The notes under the pieces were generated by a model. That model had not been told where the DNA came from. It ran no database searches and saw only the letters and a list, made by a program, of their open reading frames with translations. From Glutamicibacter sp. JC586 (GTDB lineage Bacteria; Actinomycetota; Actinomycetes; Actinomycetales; Micrococcaceae), in assembly GCF_009805585.1 (NCBI RefSeq), contig NZ_VHIN01000005.1, forward strand, positions 248,001 to 312,000: DNA of 64,000 nucleotides, read 5' to 3'. The number at the start of each line of letters is the position of its first letter. The stretch's first letter is position 1. The position numbers and the translations under genes were made by a program. Positions 36,901 through 46,326 of this stretch are shown piece by piece.

Positions 36901-38337
36901 TTAATGCTCCCGCTGACTCTGCTTGATACGGTTCGTTAGCTCTGTGACTTGGTTAAAGATGGCCCGGCGTTCAGCCATCAGCTCACGAATCTTACGATCA
37001 GCGTGAATCACGGTGGTGTGGTCACGTCCACCAAGCTCAGCGCCAATCTTTGGCAACGACATGTCAGTAAGCTCACGCAAAAGGTACATAGCGATCTGTC
37101 GGGCGGTGACCAATGTGCGCGTCCGAGACTTGCTATTAAGCTCATCGATAGTCAGACCGAAGTATTCAGCAGTCTGTTTGATGATGGTGGATGGGGTAAT
37201 CTCTTGCGCACCATCCTCACTGATTAGATCCTTGAGCACGGTTTCCGCTAGAGCCAAGTCAACTATTTGGTTGTTCAGCGAGGCGAAGGCCGTGACTCGG
37301 ATCAGTGCTCCCTCGAGCTCACGAATGTTGGTGGAGATGCGTGAAGCGATGTACTCCATGACATCTCCAGGAGCTGAAAGGTTCTCAGCGTCGGCTTTCT
37401 TGCGCAGGATCGCGATACGAGTTTCCAGCTCAGGTGGCTGAATATCAGTGAGCAGGCCCCATTCGAAGCGAGAACGCATGCGATCTTCGAAGCCTTGCAG
37501 CTGTTTGGGAGGCAGGTCAGAAGTAATCACAACCTGCTTGTTGTGATTATGCAGCGCGTTGAAAGTGTGGAAGAACTCTTCCTGCGTGGCGTCCTTGTTG
37601 GCCAAGAACTGGATATCGTCAATCAACAGAATGTCGACGTTGCGGTACGTCTGTTTGAAGCTGGCACCCTCATCATCACGGATGGAATTAATGAAGTCGT
37701 TGGTGAACTCTTCCGAATTCACGTAACGCACGCGAATGCCTTTGTATAGGTGACGAGCGTAGTGACCAATAGCATGAAGCAGGTGGGTCTTACCTAGCCC
37801 GGAATCACCATAAATGAACAACGGGTTGTAGGCCTTGGCAGGTGCTTCGGCCACTGCCACCGCTGCAGCATGGGCGAAACGGTTCGAAGAGCCAATGACA
37901 AAGGTGTCAAAAATGTATTTAGGGTTTAGCCGGCCAAACTCTTGCGAGTTCGATGGGGGAGTCGGCTGAGGCGCTGGCTGTGGCCGAGGACCTGGAGTCT
38001 CAGTGACCGAAGGAGTCGCAGGAGCCGGAGCGGATGTTTCTGGCGCTTCCTCTTCGAGTTCGTCAGAAAGAGAAAGATCGACGCTGACAGCGCAGCGGAT
38101 ATCGTCCTGAAAAACTTCACGTAGAGCCTCATCTAGAGGTTCACGAAGTTGGGTCTGCAGGATATCGCGCGTTAAGTCGTTCGGAACGGCAACGAGCAAC
38201 GTCGTTCCGATCAGCCCCTGTGGCTTAGCCAACGATACGAAGGCACGGTAGCGGGCTTTAACGCGATCGTCGTCCTCGATCTTGCGAATCACCTGGCGCC
38301 AGGAGCTACCAATGCTATTGGTTTCGTCGCTGCTCAC
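36901..38337 (-). CDS. dnaA: Chromosomal replication initiator DnaA
   Basis: 478 residues from GTG 38337. Domain I (1-90), a Pro/Thr-rich domain II (about 95-135), AAA+ domain III with Walker A GDSGLGKTHLLHAIG and Walker B ILLIDDIQFLANKD, and domain IV with the DnaA-box reading motif GGRDHTTVIHADRKI near the C-terminus. It binds TTATCCACA boxes and melts the origin. Boxes occur on both sides of the gene and in the distant 21.7-22.1 kb cluster. Confidence 0.98.
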   Translation of the reverse strand: MSSDETNSIGSSWRQVIRKIEDDDRVKARYRAFVSLAKPQGLIGTTLLVAVPNDLTRDILQTQLREPLDEALREVFQDDIRCAVSVDLSLSDELEEEAPETSAPAPATPSVTETPGPRPQPAPQPTPPSNSQEFGRLNPKYIFDTFVIGSSNRFAHAAAVAVAEAPAKAYNPLFIYGDSGLGKTHLLHAIGHYARHLYKGIRVRYVNSEEFTNDFINSIRDDEGASFKQTYRNVDILLIDDIQFLANKDATQEEFFHTFNALHNHNKQVVITSDLPPKQLQGFEDRMRSRFEWGLLTDIQPPELETRIAILRKKADAENLSAPGDVMEYIASRISTNIRELEGALIRVTAFASLNNQIVDLALAETVLKDLISEDGAQEITPSTIIKQTAEYFGLTIDELNSKSRTRTLVTARQIAMYLLRELTDMSLPKIGAELGGRDHTTVIHADRKIRELMAERRAIFNQVTELTNRIKQSQREH

Positions 38338-38852
38338 TAAGGGCGCCCCACTCTCGATAAAAATGCAATCTTGGTCACACGGATCTTGTTTCCAAGGCCC
38401 GAAAACGCCGTTTTTTGGACGACGTCACCATTGATTCTATCTACCATCCACAAACTTATGCACAGCCAAGTGGAAAAAGTTGAGCTCCAAGCTGTGGAAA
38501 AGGGGTTTTCCCTTGATAATAAGCGTTTTAAGCTCCGAGATGACTTGCGCTTTCGTGAGAATATGTGAACTTTCTTTCGTTGTACACGGAAGTAATCCAC
38601 AAGTTTGAGGTAGATTATTCACAGGCCAACACTCGAAGCGAGTCGTGTTGGTGGAGTTAACGCGCCAATTTGACCTGTGGCGAACATTTTTCTATTGTTA
38701 TTTAGTCCTGTGTGCTTCATTTGCGACTTGCTCATTTTCGAAGAGCCCGCGAAATACGCGCACATTTTATAAGTTACGAGCGTCAACTTAGTGGTCTTGG
38801 TTAGATAGTCCACGGGTAGTGCGCATCATCTACATCGTCTTGGAGTGTCACC
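38338..38852. other. dnaA-rpmH divergent promoter region with degenerate DnaA boxes
   Basis: 515 bases holding the divergent promoters of dnaA and rpmH. Imperfect DnaA boxes: CCATCCACA at 38444, TTATGCACA at 38456, TAATCCACA at 38593, TTATTCACA at 38615, allowing DnaA autoregulation. Markedly AT-rich toward 38680-38790. No coding frame is convincing. Confidence 0.7.
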
Positions 38853-38990
38853 GTGAGCAAGCGGACTTTTCAGCCAAACAACCGTCGTCGTTCGAAGAAG
38901 CACGGTTTCCGTCTTCGTATGCGTACCCGTGCAGGTCGTGCCATCCTTTCGGCACGTCGCGGCAAGGGCCGTACCGAACTCTCAGCATAA
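38853..38990 (+). CDS. rpmH: 50S ribosomal protein bL34
   Basis: 45 residues from GTG 38853. The sequence [28 protein letters not shown] and the ending [14 protein letters not shown] are typical for bL34, very basic and of normal length. A TTGGAG site lies 8 bases before the GTG. It is followed by rnpA, the universal pair beside the bacterial origin. Confidence 0.98.
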   Translation: MSKRTFQPNNRRRSKKHGFRLRMRTRAGRAILSARRGKGRTELSA

Positions 38991-39055
38991 ATTTGCGACT
39001 CAGCTGTTGGCTTCATGATCTCAACGAGCTCAACTAAAGAGCTGGTTGAAACATC

Positions 39056-39409
39056 ATGTTGCCAAAGAATCAGCGACTGCGCTTAGCGCAGGACCTAACA
39101 GTCACAGTACGTTCCGGCGTCCGAAGCGGACGCCGGAACGTCGTGCTATATGCACGCCGCCGCGAAACCGATGAGGTTGTGGGGGACCGGTTTGGATTCA
39201 TAGTTTCCAAGGCTGTTGGTATTGCTGTTAAAAGGAATCTCGCCAAACGACGGATGCGAGAAATTGCCCATGAGCTTCGGCGAACACACGGCGATGTTGA
39301 CGTTGTTATACGCGCACTTCCTGGTGCCTCGGAACTTTCTTGGGACGAACTTCGTTCCCAAATCAACGCATCATTTTCAGCTGCGTTACGAAAGCTCGAG
39401 GATCGCTGA
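39056..39409 (+). CDS. rnpA: Ribonuclease P protein component
   Basis: 117 residues from ATG 39056: [18 protein letters not shown] opening and the RNA-binding RNR motif as [18 protein letters not shown] (about residues 60-77), then [10 protein letters not shown]. It helps the RNase P RNA cleave 5' leaders of tRNA precursors. It lies 65 bases after rpmH and its stop overlaps yidD (TGATG). The coding sequence contains a perfect 15-bp palindrome (39109-39141), described separately. Confidence 0.96.
   Translation: MLPKNQRLRLAQDLTVTVRSGVRSGRRNVVLYARRRETDEVVGDRFGFIVSKAVGIAVKRNLAKRRMREIAHELRRTHGDVDVVIRALPGASELSWDELRSQINASFSAALRKLEDR
39109..39141. repeat. Perfect 15-bp inverted repeat inside rnpA
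   Basis: ACGTTCCGGCGTCCG, loop AAG, CGGACGCCGGAACGT. The arms encode part of [12 protein letters not shown]. In mRNA this is a very stable hairpin 54 bases after the rnpA start, with no T-run. Confidence 0.9.
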
Positions 39410-39786
39410 TGCGTAAAGATTCAGCTCCCCGCACTGGTTTGCTGTGGTTCATCATTGATATTCCACGCAACACTGTCATCGGGTTGCTTAAGATTTACCG
39501 AAAAATCATCTCGCCCTTATATGGCGATGTATGCCGATACTTTCCTAGCTGTTCTGCCTATGGGCTCGAAGCAGTGACTCAGCACGGTGTTGTTAAAGGT
39601 GCCGGACTGACCACTTGGCGAATCCTTCGGTGCAATCCGTGGTCTCACGGGGGCGTCGATCATGTTCCTGAGGGACCGAGGATTTGGCCAGAAGGCAAAC
39701 TGCCGAGGATCATAGTTCTGAATCATCCTGTGATTCCCGACGATGAAGACGCCGCGGAAAGCGGCCGCAAGGAGCTCGACCACTGA
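39409..39786 (+). CDS. yidD: Membrane protein insertion efficiency factor YidD
   Basis: 125 residues from ATG 39409 (overlapping the rnpA stop); the longer frame from 39340 lies inside rnpA. The family core [31 protein letters not shown] with its cysteines and [17 protein letters not shown] is clear. The C-terminal 45 residues are an acidic/basic extension beyond the usual length of about 75-85. It is a small amphipathic membrane-associated factor helping YidC, which overlaps it by one base. Confidence 0.95.
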   Translation: MRKDSAPRTGLLWFIIDIPRNTVIGLLKIYRKIISPLYGDVCRYFPSCSAYGLEAVTQHGVVKGAGLTTWRILRCNPWSHGGVDHVPEGPRIWPEGKLPRIIVLNHPVIPDDEDAAESGRKELDH

Positions 39787-40760
39787 TGAACAACTTTCTA
39801 GACACCATACTGACTCCGTTTACTTACGCGGTGTCGTGGGTTTTGTGGGCTTTCCACGAACTGTTCACCAAGATTGGGATGGATGAGGGTTCAGGTGTTA
39901 CCTGGACTCTGTCGATCATCTTCCTTGTGTTGCTGATTCGTACCTTGCTGATTCCAGTCTTCGTCAAGCAGATCAAGTCGCAGCGCGCCATGCAGGCCCT
40001 GCAGCCGGACCTGCGTAAGCTTCAGGCTAAGTACAAGGGTAAGACCGACCAGATGTCGCGTCAGGCCATGGTGCAAGAACAGCAGGCGCTGTTCAAGAAG
40101 CACAAGACTAACCCGCTGTCCTCGTGCTTGCCTCTGTTGATTCAGATGCCGTTCTTCTTCGCGCTGTTCCGCGTGCTGAATAACGCTTCCCACGCTAGTG
40201 AGAACCATCAGTCAGTTGGTGCTCTGTCTGTTGACAACATCCGTAGCTTTGATAGCGCTCAGATTTTTGGCGCTCCACTGTCTGAGACGTTCCTAGGCAC
40301 CTTCAATTCGGGACACACCAACTGGTCCGTAGTCGTCGTGGCTATCATCATGATCCTTGCGATGATTGCATCTCAGTTCTTCACCCAGCGTCAGCTGATG
40401 ACAAAGAACATGAGCAAGGAGGCCCTCGAAGGCCCGTTCATGCAGCAACAGAAGATGATGCTGTACATCCTGCCTTTGGTCTTCGGTATTGGTGGTATCA
40501 ACTTCCCAATTGGTGTTCTGATCTACTGGACCGCTACCAACCTCTGGACGCTGTGCCAGCAGTTCTGGGTTATCCGTAACAACCCAACCCCAGGTTCTCA
40601 GGCAGAGCGCGAACTGAACGCTCGCCGTGCAACCAAGGGCTTGCCTCCAGTAGGCGTAAAGAAGGAAGATGCAGCCGCAGCTGCCGAAGCCGCAGCAGAG
40701 CAGGCTGCTAAGGGTCAGCGCGAACAGCCAAAGCGTAACAACCGCCGGAAGAAGAAGTAG
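39786..40760 (+). CDS. yidC: Membrane protein insertase YidC
   Basis: 324 residues with five membrane helices (about 5-30, 37-58, 115-140, 180-205, 225-250), no lipobox. Family segments: LIRTLLIPVFVKQIKSQRAM, KHKTNPLSSCLPLLIQMPFFFALFRVL and GGINFPIGVLIYWTATNLWTLCQQ. The C-terminus is Ala-rich then strongly basic (KRNNRRKKK), which may contact ribosomes. It inserts and folds membrane proteins alone or with SecYEG. Begins with a TGATG overlap to yidD; jag follows after two bases. Confidence 0.97.
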   Translation: MNNFLDTILTPFTYAVSWVLWAFHELFTKIGMDEGSGVTWTLSIIFLVLLIRTLLIPVFVKQIKSQRAMQALQPDLRKLQAKYKGKTDQMSRQAMVQEQQALFKKHKTNPLSSCLPLLIQMPFFFALFRVLNNASHASENHQSVGALSVDNIRSFDSAQIFGAPLSETFLGTFNSGHTNWSVVVVAIIMILAMIASQFFTQRQLMTKNMSKEALEGPFMQQQKMMLYILPLVFGIGGINFPIGVLIYWTATNLWTLCQQFWVIRNNPTPGSQAERELNARRATKGLPPVGVKKEDAAAAAEAAAEQAAKGQREQPKRNNRRKKK

Positions 40761-40762
40761 CG

Positions 40763-41290
40763 ATGACTGCAACAGAGAATATCGACGCACCAGCCCTAGA
40801 AACTCAGATCGAGGATGAATCCGAAGTTCTCGACGAGGGTGAAGTCGCTGCAGACTATCTAGAAGAACTTCTGGACATAGCTGATCTCGATGGCGACATC
40901 GACATTGAGATCCGTGGCGGGCGTACCTACATTTCGATCCTTACCGAGGACGCCGATACTTCACTCAATAGCCTCATCGCCGACAAGGGCGAGACCCTCG
41001 ACGCGCTACAGGAGCTAACCCGCCTGGCTGTTCTTACTGCCACTGGTGAGCGTTCCCGTTTGATCCTAGACATCGCAGGCTACCGTTCGGACCGTGCAGA
41101 CCAGCTGAAGAAGATGGCTGAAGAAGCTATTGACACTGCTCGTTCAACCGGAGAAAAAGTACACCTGGACCCGATGAGCGCGTACGAGCGTAAGCTCGTA
41201 CACGACGTGATTGCCGATGCAGGACTGCACTCGGAATCCGAAGGTGAATCAACTCGACGCCATATCGTTATTTCGGTACTGGACAGCTAA
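40763..41290 (+). CDS. jag: Jag/KhpB-type KH-R3H RNA-binding protein
   Basis: 175 residues: acidic N-terminus, KH-like domain (about 30-95; LIADKGETLDALQELTRLAVL) and R3H domain (about 105-170; LDPMSAYERKLVHDVIADAG, ESEGESTRRHIVI). These proteins bind RNA and affect cell division and elongation in Gram-positives. Two bases after yidC, in its conserved place. Confidence 0.95.
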   Translation: MTATENIDAPALETQIEDESEVLDEGEVAADYLEELLDIADLDGDIDIEIRGGRTYISILTEDADTSLNSLIADKGETLDALQELTRLAVLTATGERSRLILDIAGYRSDRADQLKKMAEEAIDTARSTGEKVHLDPMSAYERKLVHDVIADAGLHSESEGESTRRHIVISVLDS

Positions 41291-41330
41291 GCTACATCGC
41301 GCGTAAGCGTGCTGATCGACCTAAAGGACC

Positions 41331-41978
41331 ATGACCATGACTGAGGATCTCAGCCTTACTGCAGAAGAGACACTAGCCGCTGAAAAGATCTTCGGCGATC
41401 GACTGGATCTCGCCAAGCGCTATGTCCAGCACTTGGCCACCTCAGGTATTGAACGTGGACTGTTGGGTCCCCGCGAGGTTCCGCGCTTGTGGTCCCGCCA
41501 CGTGCTTAACTGTGCCGTGATCGAATCAGTCATTGAGCATGACGTCGAGGTCGCCGACGTGGGCTCTGGAGCGGGCCTACCAGGTCTTTGCCTAGCTATC
41601 GCTCGACCGGACCTAAAACTGACGCTCATCGAACCACTCGAGCGCCGTTGCATCTGGCTCTCCGAGGTTATCGATGACCTTGGCTTGGATAACGTCACGG
41701 TGATGCGTGGTCGTGCAGAACAGATGGTTGACGCAGTTAACGCGAGCTACGTGACCGCACGCGCCGTGTCGGCCCTGACTAACCTTGCCGGTCTGACGAT
41801 CCCTCTGTTGCACGGTCAAGGTCAGCTCATCGCCATTAAGGGCCGCTCGGCTGCTGAAGAGATTGATAAAGCTTCCAAAGCCATCCGTAAGCTCGGTGGC
41901 AAGGAAACGGAAGTTCTCACCGTTGGTGGAGAATTCCTCGCAGAGCCAACTACGGTGGTTCGCATTAAGGTTGGCTAG
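41331..41978 (+). CDS. rsmG: 16S rRNA (guanine-527-N7) methyltransferase RsmG
   Basis: 215 residues with the SAM-binding Rossmann fold: ADVGSGAGLPGLCLAIARPD (motif I, near residue 70), LTLIEPLERRCIWLSEV (motif II) and VTARAVSALTNLAGL. It methylates G527 in 16S rRNA; loss gives low-level streptomycin resistance in many bacteria. The AAAGGACC site precedes the ATG at 41331; a second ATG three codons later is possible. Precedes the parAB locus as usual. Confidence 0.96.
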   Translation: MTMTEDLSLTAEETLAAEKIFGDRLDLAKRYVQHLATSGIERGLLGPREVPRLWSRHVLNCAVIESVIEHDVEVADVGSGAGLPGLCLAIARPDLKLTLIEPLERRCIWLSEVIDDLGLDNVTVMRGRAEQMVDAVNASYVTARAVSALTNLAGLTIPLLHGQGQLIAIKGRSAAEEIDKASKAIRKLGGKETEVLTVGGEFLAEPTTVVRIKVG

Positions 41979-42023
41979 CCCAACGCGATAGTCTGTTAAA
42001 TAGTTCTTGGTTGTTATCAATGG

Positions 42024-42037
42024 ATTTCACGTGAAAC
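42024..42037. promoter_or_regulatory. parS-like site (one mismatch)
   Basis: ATTTCACGTGAAAC upstream of parA; lacks only the first G of the 14-bp core GTTTCACGTGAAAC. Confidence 0.7.
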
Positions 42038-42080
42038 GCGTGAATGAAGTTGCTTAACAAACTGAATAACTTGTTTTGAA

Positions 42081-42096
42081 TGTTTCACGTGAAACA
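42081..42096. promoter_or_regulatory. parS site upstream of parA
   Basis: Perfect 16-bp palindrome TGTTTCACGTGAAACA, 57 bases before the parA GTG. ParB bound here could also repress parA. Confidence 0.95.
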
Positions 42097-42152
42097 TTGT
42101 CGATGTAACCATGAATATAGGCTGCATCAATTCACGAGGAGGAGTTTTACCT

Positions 42153-43076
42153 GTGTCCAAGACTAAGAGCTCGTCGGATAGTGCTTTTGACTTCAGTGAC
42201 TCGTCCTCGCCGCTGGCTTCACAGATAGCTAGCGAACATCGTCGTCGTGAAGCTTTGGAGGCCCGCACGGTGCCAGCTCCTGATAAGACCCGCTACTTCA
42301 CTATTTCAAACCAAAAGGGTGGGGTCGGCAAGACCACAACTACCGTTAACCTGGCTGCTGCTCTAGCTCAGGGTGGTATGAATGTGCTGGTGATTGATAT
42401 TGACCCACAGGGCAACGCATCAACGGCCCTTGGCATCGAACACCATTCTGAAGTAGACAGCATCTACGACGTGCTAATCAACGATCTTCCATTGTCTGAC
42501 GTTGTGGCTACCTGTCCAGACCTTCCATCACTGCAGGTCGCTCCGGCCACGATTCACTTAGCCGGCGCAGAGATCGAACTAGTTTCCCTCGTGGCTCGTG
42601 AACAGCGCCTACAGCGAGCCCTGGACGATTATGCACGTACCCGGCAGCGTGAGGGTCTTCCACGTCTTGATTACGTGTTCATTGACTGCCCACCAAGCTT
42701 GGGTCTTCTGACCGTCAACGCGTTTGTTGCTGCACGTGAAGTGCTCATCCCAATCCAGTGCGAGTACTACGCATTGGAAGGACTGAGTCAGTTGCTGAAA
42801 AACATTGAGATGATTCAGAAGCATCTCAACTCTAAGCTGACCGTTTCGACAATTCTGTTGACCATGTATGACGGCCGAACCAAACTGGCTGCGCAGGTGG
42901 CTAATGAGGTTCGGGAGCATTTCCCGGAGCAGGTCCTTGAAGCGGTGATCCCTCGTTCAGTACGTATCTCGGAGGCTCCAAGCTACCAGCAGACGGTCAT
43001 TACCTACGATCCAAACTCCACTGGCGCACTTTCATACAAGGAAGCAGCCCAAGAGATGGCAGAGCGCGGAGCGTAA
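42153..43076 (+). CDS. parA: Chromosome-partitioning ATPase ParA (Soj)
   Basis: 307 residues from GTG 42153, chosen because GAGGAGG lies 9 bases upstream; ATG 42111 would add 14 residues and has no ribosome site. An approximately 50-residue N-terminal extension precedes the deviant Walker A FTISNQKGGVGKTTTTVNL; Walker A' is LVIDIDPQGNAST and Walker B is YVFIDCPPSLGLLTVNAF. It forms a DNA-bound gradient that pulls ParB-parS complexes. Two parS-type sites lie just upstream, and parB follows after 192 bases. Confidence 0.96.
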   Translation: MSKTKSSSDSAFDFSDSSSPLASQIASEHRRREALEARTVPAPDKTRYFTISNQKGGVGKTTTTVNLAAALAQGGMNVLVIDIDPQGNASTALGIEHHSEVDSIYDVLINDLPLSDVVATCPDLPSLQVAPATIHLAGAEIELVSLVAREQRLQRALDDYARTRQREGLPRLDYVFIDCPPSLGLLTVNAFVAAREVLIPIQCEYYALEGLSQLLKNIEMIQKHLNSKLTVSTILLTMYDGRTKLAAQVANEVREHFPEQVLEAVIPRSVRISEAPSYQQTVITYDPNSTGALSYKEAAQEMAERGA

Positions 43077-43268
43077 CCAGCCTTTGAGCACCCACGGGAA
43101 TCTACGTAGATTTACGTGTCATATCACTTGTTTTTAGTCTTCATTTTTTGCAATTGGACACAAGTCTAAGACTTACCGTAGGATCTCGCGCGCGCATCCT
43201 GTATGTCGGTTTAAAAACACGTAGACTAGTCTCGGCTGAATGTTCGGACGAAAGGGCGTGCAATTAAC

Positions 43269-44468
43269 ATGGCAGAGAAGAAGCGTGGATTGGGTAGGGG
43301 ACTAGGTGCTCTTATCTCGAGCTCGCCTGTCACTGAAATTGCCGAGGAAAAAGTGGATGTTTCACGTGAAACATCGAACCCAGAGCCTAAGGCAAGCGCG
43401 CCACAGACTAAGTCCGCACGTCCTGTAGACATGTTCTTTGAGCCGGGGCGTAAAACCTCTGCACCCAAAACAACTGCTCCAGCCGCTAGTAAGACTACTA
43501 AGAGGCCTCGAGCTACGATGCCTGGCTTGAACACCACACTGTCACCTAAGCCTGCGACAGAGAAGCCGCAGGTGGAACAGCCACTGAAGAAGGTGGAGTC
43601 AAAGAAGGAAACTCCATCTGTCACTCCTGATGAATCTTCTGACTTGGTCGAGGTTCCCGGTGCAAAGTTTGCGGAACTTGATGTAACACTAATTCACCCC
43701 AACCGAAAGCAGCCACGAACCAATTTCGATCAGGAGCACATGGATGAACTCATCCACTCCATCCGTGAAATTGGCCTGCTGCAGCCGATCGTTGTTCGAC
43801 CCTCACGCGAGGCAGACGACGCCCCATATGAGTTGGTCATGGGTGAGCGCCGTTGGCGTGCGACGCAAGCTGCCGGACTCGATACCATCCCAGCGATTAT
43901 CCGTGATACTCAGGATAACGACCTTCTAAGGGATGCGTTACTTGAAAACTTGCACCGCTCGCAGCTCAACCCACTCGAAGAAGCTGCTGCATATCAGCAG
44001 TTAATGGATGAATTTGATTGCACTCAAGAGGTACTTTCTGAGCGAATCGGTCGCTCTAGATCGCAAATTTCCAATACAATTCGACTCATGAAGTTGCCTC
44101 CGCTTGTACAACGACGTGTAGCGGCCGGCGTCCTTTCAGCAGGGCACGCAAGAGCACTGTTGGGGCTGTCTAACAACGAAGCAATTGAGCAGTTGGCTCA
44201 GAGAATCATCAACGAGGGCCTTTCTGTTCGCGCGACGGAAGAAGCAGTAGCGCTCAGTGATGACAAGCCAAAGAAGGCGACTAAGAAGGCTCGCGAGACT
44301 CAGCGTAACGAGCGATTGGATTTCTTGGCCACATCCCTGGCTGATCGCTTAGATACTAACGTAAAGATTCAGCTTGGATCGCGTAAGGGCAAAGTCAGTA
44401 TCGAATTCGCCTCTGTTGAAGACCTCAACCGCATCATGCAGGTAATTGATCCGGAAATGAAGCAGTAA
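43269..44468 (+). CDS. parB: Chromosome-partitioning protein ParB
   Basis: 399 residues. Basic N-terminal ParA-stimulating peptide (MAEKKRGLGRGLGALIS), a long Lys/Pro/Thr-rich linker to about residue 120, the CTPase/ParB N domain with NRKQPRTNFDQEHMDELIHSIREIGLLQPIVV and the GERRWRATQAAGL motif, the HTH parS-binding domain (TQEVLSERIGRSRSQISNTIRLMKLP) and a C-terminal dimerisation domain. It loads on parS and slides as a CTP-gated clamp. A parS site lies within its own coding sequence (43358-43373) and another forms its terminator. Confidence 0.97.
   Translation: MAEKKRGLGRGLGALISSSPVTEIAEEKVDVSRETSNPEPKASAPQTKSARPVDMFFEPGRKTSAPKTTAPAASKTTKRPRATMPGLNTTLSPKPATEKPQVEQPLKKVESKKETPSVTPDESSDLVEVPGAKFAELDVTLIHPNRKQPRTNFDQEHMDELIHSIREIGLLQPIVVRPSREADDAPYELVMGERRWRATQAAGLDTIPAIIRDTQDNDLLRDALLENLHRSQLNPLEEAAAYQQLMDEFDCTQEVLSERIGRSRSQISNTIRLMKLPPLVQRRVAAGVLSAGHARALLGLSNNEAIEQLAQRIINEGLSVRATEEAVALSDDKPKKATKKARETQRNERLDFLATSLADRLDTNVKIQLGSRKGKVSIEFASVEDLNRIMQVIDPEMKQ
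43358..43373. promoter_or_regulatory. parS site inside parB
   Basis: Perfect TGTTTCACGTGAAACA in the parB linker, read as V-S-R-E-T. Confidence 0.95.
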
Positions 44469-44474
44469 TGGAGC

Positions 44475-44516
44475 AAAGAAGGGCGTATGTTTCACGTGAA
44501 ACATGCGCCCTTCTTT
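44475..44516 (+). terminator. parB terminator built around a parS site
   Basis: Inverted repeat of 42 bases: AAAGAAGGGCG, T, ATGTTTCACGTGAAACAT, G, CGCCCTTCTTT, followed by TTTCT; the only non-Watson-Crick pair is T-G. It starts 7 bases after the parB stop. The centre is the parS at 44488-44503. Confidence 0.9.
44488..44503. promoter_or_regulatory. parS site in parB terminator
   Basis: Perfect TGTTTCACGTGAAACA at the centre of the terminator hairpin. Confidence 0.95.
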
Positions 44517-44528
44517 TTCTTGACTCAA

Positions 44529-44544
44529 TGTTTCACGTGAAAAA
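44529..44544. promoter_or_regulatory. parS-like site (imperfect)
   Basis: TGTTTCACGTGAAAAA; differs from consensus only in the last C-A dinucleotide. 41 bases from the previous parS. Confidence 0.65.
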
Positions 44545-44732
44545 TAGGAAAGCATAAACATGTCACGGGCGGGTGCGGAGATGCCACTTCAAATGAGATG
44601 AGATGACGATCTAGACGGACTAGTCAGATTCCTCATGCACGCGGAAAGTTCCACACGGAATCATGCACTACAGGAGCTAACTGCTATGCCTAAGAACAAG
44701 CATGTGAGGGATATCCGATTAAGACGAGTACT

Positions 44733-44748
44733 CGTTTCACGTGAAACA
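44733..44748. promoter_or_regulatory. parS site
   Basis: CGTTTCACGTGAAACA: the 14-bp core is exact, first outer base differs. Confidence 0.92.
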
Positions 44749-45925
44749 TTTGCTGACAACGAGAGCTTGATCTGTATGTTGAGCAGAAGCCGCATAAGTA
44801 ATCTGTTGCGAGACTGTTCGATGGGAGAGTAGGCAGGGGACCGGCGCCTTTGATTCTCTCGCTTCTTTCATTGGGATCTCATGTCTGTATTCACCATAGC
44901 GGTCTGATGAAGTGTCGCAATTGGCATGCTGCACTTGCTGACCGTGGGACCCAATGAGGTCTGTTATTGATCTAAGAGACCATCGCAAAATTGTCGGTCC
45001 GTCAGCTGTCTATGGCAGATGACTGTTGATCACAAAGCCACATGTTTCTTTGATTGCGTCTGGTGTAGGGGAAGGTGACACAAATGTCGTAGTTGGCGTA
45101 GGCGAGCGTGGCGATAGGTGAATCCCTAGCATCTTGGATTAGGGCCAGCCTGATCAACACAACACACGATCAATCAATTTTCCGCTTCGGCGCCCACCAA
45201 ATGACATGATGATATTGCCATCAGGCTCACATGTAGTGCCAGCAGCGTCAGCGGCGTTCACTGTTCGAGCTCATGTATCAGTTCATCTATGATTGTGCCG
45301 AAGAATCTTATCTGCAAAGTAGTGGGACTCCAGACTTCATGCCTCTATTCCGCAAGAACGGCCAGTCGAACACTTAGTGCTGTCATACGCCGTCGCGTTT
45401 TGCATGAAGGAACATACAACATAGAGTCAGGCCAGAGCCCTATCAAACAAAGTGACCAGACAAAGTCTACGGCGGGGGAGTGGTATTGAACGGCAACGAG
45501 ACGAGGCTTGACTCCAATCGAAGAGCAGCGAACCAGCCACTGTGCTGTGGCCCCTCTTGAGCACAAATGCTAGCGACTCCTAACGCGGAGCATGCTCGAC
45601 CCAGTCCTGACAAAGGTTCTGCCGTCGTTGATGAACCATTAAATTGGAAACAAGACTGCTCCCACTGATTTCTAAGGCGCCAGACGGTATCTGTTCTACA
45701 TCAGTGCCGATGTCTCTCTGATTACTGTTTTGACCTAGTGTGCCGCGCTGAGAATCTGTCTAGAACCTCAGGAATAAAGTTCAGCATGCACGGCCAGGTG
45801 TCTAAACGGAATTAGGCCCCAAAGCGTGTGACGGTAATAGGTGTTCGTCCTGACAGCCTCTCCGGGAGTCTACCTGGATCAAATTAGGGATCTGCGTTTG
45901 GGTGTCTATTCTCAACCAGTGACGT

Positions 45926-45941
45926 TGTTTCACGTGAAACA
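45926..45941. promoter_or_regulatory. parS site
   Basis: Perfect TGTTTCACGTGAAACA in the gene-free region. Confidence 0.95.
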
Positions 45942-46247
45942 CTCGGTGCAAACAGGGGTGGATATTATGATCAGCGAATGAAGACGCTCATATCAAAATA
46001 CACGGTTCTGACGTATCCAGACATCGAGCCTATAATCCGGCAAATCGGTATCCCCGAAACTTTGACAACGGTCATAACCTGCGGCTCAATCCGTAAACGT
46101 TCGTGGCTATTTGATGAACTACATCAGGACTAGCAGGCGAAATCTGAGAAGCAGAAACATTTTGACCAGTTGCCTGTCTAGATTCGCATGTTCTCTTCAC
46201 TCCACAGATGAAAAACCGTTGTTACCATCTACAAGAAGTGACGCGCA

Positions 46248-46263
46248 TGTTTCACGTGAAACA
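46248..46263. promoter_or_regulatory. parS site
   Basis: Perfect TGTTTCACGTGAAACA in the gene-free region. Confidence 0.95.
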
Positions 46264-46310
46264 CTAAACTTACGAAGTTGCTGAGCATCGGGTTTCTAGA
46301 CAGAGACAGT

Positions 46311-46326
46311 AGTTTCACGTGAAACA
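46311..46326. promoter_or_regulatory. parS site
   Basis: AGTTTCACGTGAAACA: core exact, 63 bases from the previous site. Confidence 0.92.
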
